From: HKST-UBA178 sp965223815
GTDB lineage: Bacteria > Pseudomonadota > Gammaproteobacteria > Chromatiales > Chromatiaceae
Assembly: GCA_965223815.1 (NCBI GenBank)
Contig: OZ245019.1
Coordinates: forward strand, 62,001 to 126,000
Direction of reading: 5' to 3'
Length of the DNA: 64,000 nt
In this document: positions 1-9,200 of the stretch, piece after piece
How positions within the stretch are numbered: the first letter of the stretch is position 1
How the letters are laid out: every line of letters begins with the position of its first letter
Program-made: the position numbers and the translations under genes
The notes under the pieces: model-generated
The model's database searches: none
What the model saw: the letters and a program-made list of their open reading frames with translations, nothing else
What the model was told of the DNA's origin: nothing

Positions 1-1
1 G

Positions 2-1207
2 TACGCAACGCCGATCGTCATAATAGTCGCCGGTTGCCTTATCGCATTGTTGGGATTTGGTATTCGCTCTTCGTTCGGCCTATTCCTCGAGCCCATGACC
101 ACGTCGCGGGGCTGGGATCGAGAGACATTCGCCCTGGCTTTGGCAATTCAAAATCTGCTCTGGGGCGCAGGCGTTCCGTTTGCCGGGGCCATCACCGACC
201 GTAGGGGCGCCGCACCTGTCCTGATTTTCGGAGCATTGACCTACGCGGCGGGTATTTTGGGAATGGCGCTCAGCGAGTCGAGCACCATGTTTCACCTCAC
301 CGCAGGTATCCTGACCGGGGTAGGCGTTGCCTTTACCGGCTTCGCCATCGCACTCTCCGCCATTGCCAAAGCCGTGGGCGAAGAGAAACGCTCCCTGGCA
401 CTTGGGCTGGGTACAGCGGCGGGGTCATTGGGACAGGTTATTTTTTCTCCCATGAGCCAAGCCCTTATTGATTCGGAGGGATGGTACGGGGCGCTGCTCA
501 TATTATCCGGTCTATCCCTCCTGATTATTCCCTTCGCAGTGCTGCTTCCCCATTCGAAGGGCGTGGACAAGCAGCTCGATTCCTCCCAGACACTAGCTGA
601 AGCCTTGCACGAGGCGGCTTCCCATCGAGGCTATCTGCTGCTAACCGTCGGCTTTTTCGTCTGCGGATTTCATGTCGCCTTTATCAGCGTCCACTTTCCC
701 GCGTACGTCCTGGATCTTGGTCTGGAGGCGAGTGTTGGCGCTTACTCTTTGTCTCTTATCGGACTCTTCAATATCGCCGGCTCTCTCGCCTCCGGCGCTT
801 TCGGCCAGCGATGGAGTAAAAAAACAGGGCTTTGTTGGATCTATCTACTGCGTGCTATTGCTATCGCAGCGCTGCTGCTGGCACCTAAAAGTGAGACCAC
901 GATCCTGCTTTTCGCAGTGGCAATGGGGTTGTTGTGGCTCTCAACCGTACCGCTGACTTCTGGAATAGTAGGGCAGGTTTTCGGCGTACAATACATGGCG
1001 ACACTGTTCGGTATCGTCTTCTTCAGTCATCAACTCGGCAGTTTCATTGGTGTTTGGTTGGGCGGCTACCTTCACGACACCACGGGTTCCTATGACACCG
1101 TTTGGTGGGCGGGTGTGGTATTGGCGTTATTGGCTGCCTGGGTACATGCACCGATAGACGAAAGACCCCTAGCCCGGTTGAAGCCAGAGATAGAGGGAAT
1201 CAACTGA
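2..1207 (+). CDS. MFS transporter, N-terminally cut by the window edge
   Basis: A major facilitator superfamily permease of the inner membrane. The reading frame is open to the left edge (Y-A-T-P-I-V-I-I-V-A upstream of the first in-window start-like codon, TTG at 47), so the true start lies outside and roughly one transmembrane segment is missing. About 11-12 hydrophobic segments follow, and the loop 'ITDRRGAAPV' after the second in-window segment corresponds to the MFS signature between TM2 and TM3. The general look, with a conserved first helix and a charged central loop, is like monocarboxylate or oxalate/formate-type MFS members. The substrate cannot be read from sequence. The gene ends 24 bases before the convergent DsbA-like gene. 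Confidence 0.85.
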   Translation, partial: YATPIVIIVAGCLIALLGFGIRSSFGLFLEPMTTSRGWDRETFALALAIQNLLWGAGVPFAGAITDRRGAAPVLIFGALTYAAGILGMALSESSTMFHLTAGILTGVGVAFTGFAIALSAIAKAVGEEKRSLALGLGTAAGSLGQVIFSPMSQALIDSEGWYGALLILSGLSLLIIPFAVLLPHSKGVDKQLDSSQTLAEALHEAASHRGYLLLTVGFFVCGFHVAFISVHFPAYVLDLGLEASVGAYSLSLIGLFNIAGSLASGAFGQRWSKKTGLCWIYLLRAIAIAALLLAPKSETTILLFAVAMGLLWLSTVPLTSGIVGQVFGVQYMATLFGIVFFSHQLGSFIGVWLGGYLHDTTGSYDTVWWAGVVLALLAAWVHAPIDERPLARLKPEIEGIN

Positions 1208-1231
1208 GTAGCGCGCGTTTATGCCTCCGGA

Positions 1232-2305
1232 TCAGGAACCTGCTTGCTTCAACGCCGCCTCTATCGCTTCGGTAAGGACTTTCTCCATATCGTGATGTGC
1301 TTCGACTTTCTTTCCGTTAACGAAAAACGAGGGAGTACTGTTGAGGCCCAGCCGATGCGCTTCCGACTCGGACGAAGCCACTCTCTGTCGGGCCGCCTCA
1401 TCTTCCAGGCATTCTGAGAAACGGTCGGTATCGAGCCTGAGCCATTTCGCAATCTCCAGTGGGGAGTTGTTGCTTAGTTGCGCTTGCCGAGCGAATGCAG
1501 CGTCATGGTAATCCCAGTACTTTCCTTGCAGCCCGGCACAATACGCACCTTCCGCTACTCGCCTGGAGATACCCGAGCGATTAATCGGGAAGTCCATGAA
1601 GATGACCTTGATTTTATCGCCGAACCGAGTCTCCAGTAGCCGCATGGTTTCTGCGGCAGTCTTACAATGGGGACATTGATAGTCAGCGAACTCAACGATC
1701 TCCACAGGTGCCAGGGGATCTCCTTTGAAGGGAAAGCCGTCTGTATTAATGACCGCCACAGGAGGCGAGGGCGCAATCAACAGGGACTGATAATCACCAC
1801 CTTGTTTTAATTCGGCTACCAGCTGATCCCTCTGTGTCAACATCCGCTGCTCAAGCAAGAATTGTCTCACCCGCCCTTTAACGGTGTCGTAAGGTGCTCC
1901 GATGCGAGCCTCGTTGGCATCGTAGAAGGCCTTTAGCTCCTCCTCTTTGGGTGCACTGACATCAATAGTATCTTCTATGACCCGCTCCCTAGTTACTCCG
2001 CGGCGACGGGATTCATCGGTGAGAAAGGCCTGCCACAGGGCGGTATCTAGAAGTCGCTGGCGTTCATCGTAGTGCCGCTTGTCCAGCTCATACATGGCCT
2101 GGCGCAGGTTAAGGTCCAAATCTGAATTGCGAAACTGTTTACCCCTAAACCGGAAGAGTGAATCTGTATCAGGATCAACAGCACCAGAAACGCACTCAGA
2201 AGCTATTTCAGATTTTGGATCTGAGCTAGAACTCTCCGTTGCCAGGGCAAACGGGGCTCTGATTCCAACGACCAATATCAGCGCCATTACCCAGGTTTTA
2301 TTCAT
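1232..2305 (-). CDS. Secreted DsbA-like thioredoxin-fold oxidoreductase
   Basis: A periplasmic thiol-disulfide protein of the DsbA/Thioredoxin_4 type, 357 residues from the chosen start. Residues 1-22 form a signal peptide. Residues ~55-175 are a charged helical region resembling the N-terminal helper domain of SurA/PpiC-type proteins ('YELDKRHYDERQRLLD'). The DsbA fold follows with CPHC at 211-214 and the cis-proline loop TP at 324-325. Two further cysteines (about 256 and 299) lie in the helical insert. The frame extends 27 codons upstream, but ATG at 2305 is preferred: GGAG lies ten bases ahead and a clean signal peptide begins there. A disulfide role in folding of exported proteins, perhaps including the cysteine-containing metalloproteases next door, is inference. 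Confidence 0.85.
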   Translation of the reverse strand: MNKTWVMALILVVGIRAPFALATESSSSDPKSEIASECVSGAVDPDTDSLFRFRGKQFRNSDLDLNLRQAMYELDKRHYDERQRLLDTALWQAFLTDESRRRGVTRERVIEDTIDVSAPKEEELKAFYDANEARIGAPYDTVKGRVRQFLLEQRMLTQRDQLVAELKQGGDYQSLLIAPSPPVAVINTDGFPFKGDPLAPVEIVEFADYQCPHCKTAAETMRLLETRFGDKIKVIFMDFPINRSGISRRVAEGAYCAGLQGKYWDYHDAAFARQAQLSNNSPLEIAKWLRLDTDRFSECLEDEAARQRVASSESEAHRLGLNSTPSFFVNGKKVEAHHDMEKVLTEAIEAALKQAGS

Positions 2306-2782
2306 GACTCTTGTTCTCCAAAGGGGATTGAGCACCCGGTGCAAGCGGGCCGGAATACCACTTGTCTTGTTGCAATCATTCTTCAAGTAAGGAGTGAAAA
2401 CATACCGATTGTCATCCCGTGATACAAGGTCGTCGCAGCACAGCTATCTAAGATGGTGGCGCACCGCTTTATGCTGTAAATAATGAGATTCCTAAAATCG
2501 AAACTAACCGGACAAGAGAAGATTGGGAACCCCCTCACAATCATTTCAACACAACCTCAACTTCTCCATGACTGAGTCACGTTTCGTTTGATTTGCCGAC
2601 TATCGGCGGCCAATCTCTGGCACTATTATAAGCCACTGCCAGATACACCTGTGTAGTGTTACTACCGCTTGGTAGTAGATACCGAAACAGGAATTAATCT
2701 CGTGCTCTGAGCATGCTGCGTGCAGCGCAGAGAGTCATTATTGGGCCAAAGATTTAGCACGCACTTATTATAGGGGGGTAAC
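2306..2782. other. Intergenic region ahead of the first metalloprotease
   Basis: 477 bases between the divergent DsbA-like gene and the first metalloprotease gene. No RNA gene or credible reading frame was recognised. The only ordered element is the inverted repeat at 2660-2677. A strong ribosome binding site (six G residues) sits just ahead of the ATG at 2783. Confidence 0.5.
2660..2677. promoter_or_regulatory. Perfect inverted repeat, possible operator
   Basis: TACTACC-GCTT-GGTAGTA: two perfect 7-base arms around a 4-base centre, 105 bases ahead of the metalloprotease start. The size and symmetry suit a dimeric repressor such as a TetR-type protein. No such regulator is encoded nearby, so the role is inference. 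Confidence 0.35.
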
Positions 2783-5700
2783 ATGTTTCGCCGAATCCTC
2801 ACACTCCTGATACCTGCCGTGATTGCATTTAGCACCACAGCGCTTGCCGTCAACAACGGAAACGGTCACGGCATCAAGAAACAGAGAATGCTCGGAAAGG
2901 GGCACCCCTTTATGGTTCGTGACCTGCCAAGGGGCCGGCTCCGCTCCAAACTCGAATCCCTGCCTGCCCCTGCATGGAACAGGGCCGTTGAATGGCTGCA
3001 AAAATTTGAATTCCCTGAGGACGACCTCACCACCATGGCTATCGATGAGGATGGCGCGATCCTCTATATTGACCCGGCCCCTACCCACCTCCCAACGGAG
3101 ACCACGCCTGCCGAAGGACCTCTCCCTCAGCAAGGCCCCACCGCAGCTGATGATGCCTTCCAGCTCCACAGCCGCCCGGGCGCGCCCAATGTGTTGTTCC
3201 TAGACTTCGACGGGCATACCTTTTCCAACACTGCCTGGAGCGGAGGAACGCTAAGAGCCAAGGCGTTCGATCTTGACGGCAACCCAGGAAGTTTCAACAA
3301 CGAAGAACGCAACACCATCGCCGAGGTTTGGCATCGGGTTTCGGAAGACTTCGCCCCATTTAATATCGATGTCACCACCGAAGTACCTGCTAGCTTCGGG
3401 CGCTATACCGGCCGCGTGCTTATAACCTCCAGAAACCAAGTCAACGGCAGCCCCATGCCCCATAACTCTGCCGGCGGTGTCGCCTATGTCGGCGTTTGGG
3501 GCTTACACAATTACGCGTCCTACTACTCTCCCGCATTGGTTTACTACGACAATCTTGCCGATTCCCCAACTTACATCGCCGAGGCCAGTTCCCATGAGTT
3601 CGGGCACAATCTCGGACTCTCTCACGACGGCTCCAGCAGCAGCAGCTACTACTCCGGGCACGGCAGTGGCGCAAATTCCTGGGCACCCATCATGGGCAAC
3701 AGTTATACGAAAAACGTCACCCAGTGGAGTAAGGGAGAGTATCAGGGTGCCAACAATTCCCAGGATGACCTCGCCATCATCACCGATAACCTGGCACTCG
3801 CAACTGACGATCACGGCAATACACGGGCAGCGGCAACACCCTTAGTTGTCGATGCTTCCGGTCAGGTAATGGTCAGCAATCCGGAACTCGATCCCCACAA
3901 TGACTATCCGAACAACAAGGGTATTATTGAAACTGACAGCGACTCGGACCTATTCTCCTTCCAGGTATCAGGAGGGCAAGTCGACCTCACCGTGACCCCC
4001 GCTTGGGATGCGTTCTACCGTGACAACAGGCGTGGAGCAAACCTTGATGTCTCCCTAAGCCTGCTAAATGCCAACGGGAATACGCTGGCTTCCTCCAATC
4101 CCAATTCGGAAACCGACGCCAACATCTTGGTGAACGTATCTGCAGGCACCTATTATCTGGCAATTACCGGCAGCGGCAGCAACAACTACTCGGGATACGC
4201 AAGCAATGGCGAGTATTTTATCTCCGGCACCCTTCCACAAAGCGGCGCTAACCAACCGCCAAGTGCCGGCTTTACATACAGCTGCGACGATCTGAGCTGC
4301 AGTTTCAGTGACAACTCCAACGATGGAGACGGCAACATCACCGCATGGCTTTGGGACTTTGGCGACGGTGCCAGCTCCAGCCAACGCAATCCAAGTCACA
4401 CATTCCCTAGTATCGGCAGCTATGCGGTCAGTTTGCGAGTTACGGACAACGATGGAGATAGTGATGTCGCGATACAGAATATCTCCGTGAATATTGAAAA
4501 CCCTCCGCCACCCCCCACAGGCGGCATCGACTTCAACAACAACCCGCTTAAATCCTTTAGCAGCGAGGACAAACAAGGAACTGCAACCATCCAAGACAAC
4601 GGTGCCACTCTGCGCTTAACCGGCAACACCTGGAAACGCATCGACTTCCCCTACACCATCAGCCCGAACACCGTAATCGAGTTCGATTTCTACAGCGGTA
4701 CCCAGGGAGAGATCCACGGCATCGGTCTCGAGAACGACAACAAACATACCCCGGCCCGGATATTTGAGCTGCACGGCACTCAGAACTGGGGCAACAACGA
4801 CTTCGATAATTATCCGGGCAGCGGTTGGACTCACTATCGCATCCCCGTCGGGCAGTACTACACCGGTGGCGTAAGTTATCTGGTCTTCGTGATGGATGAC
4901 GACGCCAACGTTCAGGGAGAGAGCCGCTTTCGTAACGTCAACGTTTATGAAGATCAGCCCACGGTAGTGGAATTTGTCGATTTCAACGACTACTCCTTAC
5001 GCTCCTTCAGCAGTGAGGACAAACAGGGTACAGCATCTGTCGAGGACAACGGTGCCACCCTGCGCTTAATCGGCAACACCTGGAAACGCATCGACTTCCC
5101 CTACACCATCAGCCCGAACACCGTAATCGAATTCGATTTCTACAGCGGTACCCAGGGGGAGATCCACGGCATCGGATTGGAAAACGACAACAAACATACC
5201 CCGGCCCGGATATTTGAGCTGCACGGCACTCAGAACTGGGGCAACAACGACTTCGATAATTATCCGGGCAGCGGTTGGACTCACTATCGCATCCCCGTCG
5301 GGCAGTACTACACCGGTGGCGTAAGTTATCTGGTCTTTGTGATGGATGACGACGCCAATGTTCAGGGAGAGAGCCGCTTTCGTAACGTCAACGTTTATGA
5401 AGATCAACTCACGGTAGTGGAATTTATCGATTTCAACGACTACTCCTTACGCTCCTTCAGCAGTGAGGACAAACAGGGTACCGCATCTGTCGAGGACAAC
5501 GGTGCAACGCTGCGGTTGGTCGGGAACAGATGGAAGCGCATTGATTTCCCTTACACCATCAGCCCGAACACCGTAATCGAATTCGATTTCTACAGCGGTA
5601 CCCAGGGGGAGATCCACGGCATCGGTCTCGAGAACGATAATAAACATACGAGCTCTCGCATATTCAGGATCTATGGGAGTCAAAACTGGGGCAACGGTCA

Positions 5701-5857
5701 GTTCGACAACTATACGGGCAACGGCTGGACACACTATCGTATCCCGGTAGGGCAGTTTTACACGGGTAGCGCTCAGTACTTGGTATTCGTCATGGATGAC
5801 GATGCCAATGCCGCGGGCGAAAGCCGCTTCCGGAACGTTTCGATACTCGAAGAATAG
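2783..5857 (+). CDS. Secreted zinc metalloprotease with PPC, PKD and three C-terminal repeats
   Basis: An exported metzincin-type protease, 1024 residues. Signal peptide 1-22 (cleavage after A-L-A). Catalytic zinc motif HEFGHNLGLSH at 271-281 (HExxHxxGxxH), with a Met-turn candidate in APIMG near 304. A PPC-like beta domain spans ~385-480 and a PKD domain ~492-573 ('WLWDFGDG'). A proline-rich linker leads into three copies of a ~150-residue module (starting near 582, 732 and 882), each with WKRIDFPYT, GEIHGIGLEND and YLVFVMDDDA. The module looks like a beta-sandwich adhesion or carbohydrate-binding domain. ATG at 2783 follows a GGGGGG ribosome binding site. A close paralogue lies directly downstream. 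Proteolysis of extracellular polymer-bound protein is a reasonable role. The exact substrate is unknown. Confidence 0.88.
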   Translation: MFRRILTLLIPAVIAFSTTALAVNNGNGHGIKKQRMLGKGHPFMVRDLPRGRLRSKLESLPAPAWNRAVEWLQKFEFPEDDLTTMAIDEDGAILYIDPAPTHLPTETTPAEGPLPQQGPTAADDAFQLHSRPGAPNVLFLDFDGHTFSNTAWSGGTLRAKAFDLDGNPGSFNNEERNTIAEVWHRVSEDFAPFNIDVTTEVPASFGRYTGRVLITSRNQVNGSPMPHNSAGGVAYVGVWGLHNYASYYSPALVYYDNLADSPTYIAEASSHEFGHNLGLSHDGSSSSSYYSGHGSGANSWAPIMGNSYTKNVTQWSKGEYQGANNSQDDLAIITDNLALATDDHGNTRAAATPLVVDASGQVMVSNPELDPHNDYPNNKGIIETDSDSDLFSFQVSGGQVDLTVTPAWDAFYRDNRRGANLDVSLSLLNANGNTLASSNPNSETDANILVNVSAGTYYLAITGSGSNNYSGYASNGEYFISGTLPQSGANQPPSAGFTYSCDDLSCSFSDNSNDGDGNITAWLWDFGDGASSSQRNPSHTFPSIGSYAVSLRVTDNDGDSDVAIQNISVNIENPPPPPTGGIDFNNNPLKSFSSEDKQGTATIQDNGATLRLTGNTWKRIDFPYTISPNTVIEFDFYSGTQGEIHGIGLENDNKHTPARIFELHGTQNWGNNDFDNYPGSGWTHYRIPVGQYYTGGVSYLVFVMDDDANVQGESRFRNVNVYEDQPTVVEFVDFNDYSLRSFSSEDKQGTASVEDNGATLRLIGNTWKRIDFPYTISPNTVIEFDFYSGTQGEIHGIGLENDNKHTPARIFELHGTQNWGNNDFDNYPGSGWTHYRIPVGQYYTGGVSYLVFVMDDDANVQGESRFRNVNVYEDQLTVVEFIDFNDYSLRSFSSEDKQGTASVEDNGATLRLVGNRWKRIDFPYTISPNTVIEFDFYSGTQGEIHGIGLENDNKHTSSRIFRIYGSQNWGNGQFDNYTGNGWTHYRIPVGQFYTGSAQYLVFVMDDDANAAGESRFRNVSILEE
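4526..5854 (+). repeat. Three tandem ~450-base coding repeats
   Basis: In-frame repeats beginning at 4526, 4976 and 5426, period exactly 450 bases (150 residues). By eye, units one and two are almost identical at the nucleotide level over ~380 bases (4591-4975 against 5041-5425), differing at scattered positions. Unit three diverges in its second half. This implies recent duplication or gene conversion within the gene. Confidence 0.85.
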
Positions 5858-6275
5858 CGGCACCGACTCTTCGTCATCCTGCGGGTATGAGCCAATCTGG
5901 CCTCTCCCGCAGGATGGCATCACCCCTCTCAAGCGCTAGCCCGGAAGTTCCTTCCCACCCTGCTGGGAACCAGACTCTGCTCTTCCAGATCCTTTAATTC
6001 TTACCTCGTACCGAGGTCCATTTAGTTCCTACCATAACTGCGGATCCCGGCAACCTTTGTGCGGGACTGCTTCACGTTTCGACGCCATCTCCCAGATCGA
6101 CACTCAATAATCCGCCACCTATGCCGTCCTTGGTAGTGGCCAGGCAGGATAGGCAAATCCGGTCGGCTAAAACACTCGCTTGACGCCGATGGTTATTAGG
6201 GTCCCCTCCGCAAACCAAGCGCTAAGAATAATTTGTAGCCCAGGACCCACTTCGTTGTTCCTTTAAGGGGGAAAC
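5858..6275. other. Intergenic region between the metalloprotease genes
   Basis: 418 bases without a credible gene. It contains the hairpin at 5875-5916 just after the first gene, and a GGGGG ribosome binding site (TTTAAGGGGGAAAC) in front of the second. The second gene therefore has room for its own promoter; no convincing -35/-10 pair was found. Confidence 0.5.
5875..5916 (+). terminator. Stem-loop after the first metalloprotease gene
   Basis: CATCCTGCGGG and CCCGCAGGATG are perfect 11-base arms around a 20-base loop, 17 bases after the stop codon. There is no T-run afterwards, so it may act as a 3' stabilising hairpin or Rho-assisted end rather than a classic intrinsic terminator. Confidence 0.5.
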
Positions 6276-9200
6276 ATGTTCCGCCGCATCCTGACACTCC
6301 TGATCGCCACCACAGTCGCACTTAGCACGGCAGCGCTAGCCGCCAAAACCGAGGACGGTCATGTTTTCAAGAAACGTAGGATGCTCGGAAAGGGACACCC
6401 TTTCATGCTTCGTGATCTTCCACGAGGTCGCGTACGTGCCAGGCTCGAATCCCTGCCTGCCCCGGCGTGGAACCGTGCCATCGAGTGGCTGCAAAGATTC
6501 GAATTCCCAGAGGACGACCTCACCTCTATGGCGGTCGATGACGATGGTGCGGTTCTCTACATCGATGAGGTCCCTCACGAACTCCCGGCCGACACCCAGC
6601 CCGCCGAAAGCCCTCTTCCCCAGTACAGCGCAACAGCCGTAGATGAGGCATTCCTGCTTCACAGCCGCCCTGGTGCTTCCAAAGTATTGTTTCTCGATTT
6701 CGACGGACATACCTTTTCCAATACTGCTTGGAGCGGAGACACTATTCAGGCCAAGGCTCTCGACTTGGATGGCAACCCGGAAAGCTTTAACAACGCCGAA
6801 CGCAATATAATCGCGGAAGTCTGGCACCGGGTTTCCGAGGACTTCGCCGCCTTCGATATCGATGTTACAACCGAAGCACCCGCCGCCTTCGGGCAATACA
6901 CCGGCCACGTGCTGATCACCTCAAAAACCGAGGTCAATGGCAACACCATGCCTCACGGCTCTGCGGGCGGTGTCGCCTACGTCGGCGTTTACGGACGCTA
7001 CAATTACGCAACCTATTACTCTCCCGCCTTGGTCTATTACGACAATCTCGGTAAATCCCCAACTTACATCGCCGAGGCCAGCTCCCACGAGTTCGGGCAC
7101 AATCTGGGGCTCTCCCACGACGGCTCCAACAGTAGCAGCTACTACTCCGGGCACGGCAGTGGCGCCACCTCATGGGCGCCGATTATGGGTAATGGCTACT
7201 CGAGAAATGTTACCCAGTGGAGCAAGGGAGAGTATCAAGGAGCCAACAATACTCAGGACGACCTCGCCATCATTGCCGCCAAACTCTCATTGGCGGATGA
7301 CGACCACGGAGATACCCCAGCAGAGGCAACTCCCCTGGCCGTGGACGCCTCCGGTCAGGTCCTGGTCAGCAATCCCGAACTCGATCCCTACAATGACTAC
7401 CCCGGCAACAAGGGCATTATCGAAAAAGACAGTGACTCGGACCTCTTCTCCTTTCAGATTTCCGGCGGCCAAATCGACCTCACGGTGACCCCTGCCTGGG
7501 ATGCGTTTTATCGCGACTCCAGGCGCGGAGCTAACCTCGATGTGGCCCTGAGCCTGATGGATGCCGACGGGAACACACTGGCGTCCGCAGATCCCGGCTC
7601 GGAAACCGATGCCAACATCCAGGCGAATTTGCCTGGCGGCGTCTACTATCTGGCGGTCACCGGCATCGATAGCGACAACTACTCGGATTATGCCAGCAGC
7701 GGCCAGTATTTCATCTCCGGCTCCCTGCCTCAAAACGGGGACAAGGAACCGCCAAGCGCCGGCTTTGTCTTTGATTGCAACGACCTGAGCTGCAGCTTTA
7801 GTGACAGCTCCCGCGAAGGAGATGGGAGTATCAGTGCCTGGCTTTGGGATTTTGGCGATGGCACCAGTTCCAACCAACCCAATCCAACCCACAGTTTCGC
7901 CAGTGTGGGCAGCTACGCGGTCAGCCTGCGGGTTGAAGATGAAAATGAAGAGAGCGATGTCGCATTTCAAAACATCTCAGTAAGTATTCAGGATGTCACC
8001 CCACCGGTGGTCACCGCTCCCGGAGACATCACAAAGGAAGCGACGGCCATATCCACCCCCGCGGCCCTGGGATTGGCCACCAGCGATGACGGCAGTCCGG
8101 TGACCCACAACGCCCCAGCCGGCGGTTTCCCCCTTGGTATTACCCAGGTGACCTGGACCGCCACTGATAGCAGCGGCAACATTGGCACGGATACTCAAAG
8201 AGTCACCATTGTCGACACCACGCCGCCACAGCTAATCCCACCTGCAAACGTCACTATAGATCCGGGTGAAGGTGTAGATACAGCAATTGGCACCGCCACC
8301 GCTGTCGATATCTTTCCGGTTTCCGTCGGCAACGACGCCCCAGCTAGCTTCCCTGTTGGCACAACACAGGTGACCTGGACCGCCACGGATACCAGTGGCA
8401 ACACTACCAATGCTATTCAGGTGGTCACGGTACTGGATGTCACCGCACCGGTGGTCACCGCTCCTGGGGACATTACAAAAGAGGCAACTGCAATATCGAC
8501 TCCTGTGACCCTGGGTTCGGCTACAACCGATGATAACAGTCCTGTAGCACACAACGCTCCAGCAGGCGGTTTTCCCCTCGGTATCACCCAAGTGACATGG
8601 ACTGCTACAGACGCTAGCGGCAACACCGGGACCGATACGCAGCGAGTTACCATCGTCGACACCACGCCACCTCAGCTTACGCCTCCGGCCAATATAACTA
8701 TCGCCTCTGATGGAAGCATCGGCACAGCCACCGCTGTTGACATCTTTCCGGTTTCCGTCGGCAACGACGCCCCAGCTAGCTTCCCTGTTGGCACAACACA
8801 GGTGACCTGGACCGCCACGGATACCAGTGGCAACAGCGCCAACGCCGTACAAACAGTTACAGTCGAGGACAACCAGGTTCCGGGAGCTATCAACTTTAAC
8901 AATTATCTCCTGAGTTCCTTCAGCAGCGAAGATAAACAAGGTACTGCCATCATTGAGGACAACGGTGCCACACTGCGAATGACGGGTAACAGATGGAAGC
9001 GCATCGATTTCCCCTATACCATCAGCACTGATACTGTCATCGAGTTGGACTTCTACAGCGGTACTCAGGGGGAGATCCACGGCATCGGCCTGGAAAACGA
9101 CAACAGACACACCCCCGCTCGAATCTTCAAGTTGCATGGCACCCAAAATTGGGGCAACAACGATTTTGATAACTACTCTGGTAATGGATGGGTTCGCTAC

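Noticed and set aside
4064..4594. 176-codon minus-strand frame inside the first metalloprotease
   Set aside because: Antisense to PPC/PKD coding sequence with no start signal or recognisable protein.
4526..5854. Direct repeats suggesting a CRISPR array
   Set aside because: Units are 450 bases, in frame and protein-coding; no short repeat-spacer array is present anywhere in the window.
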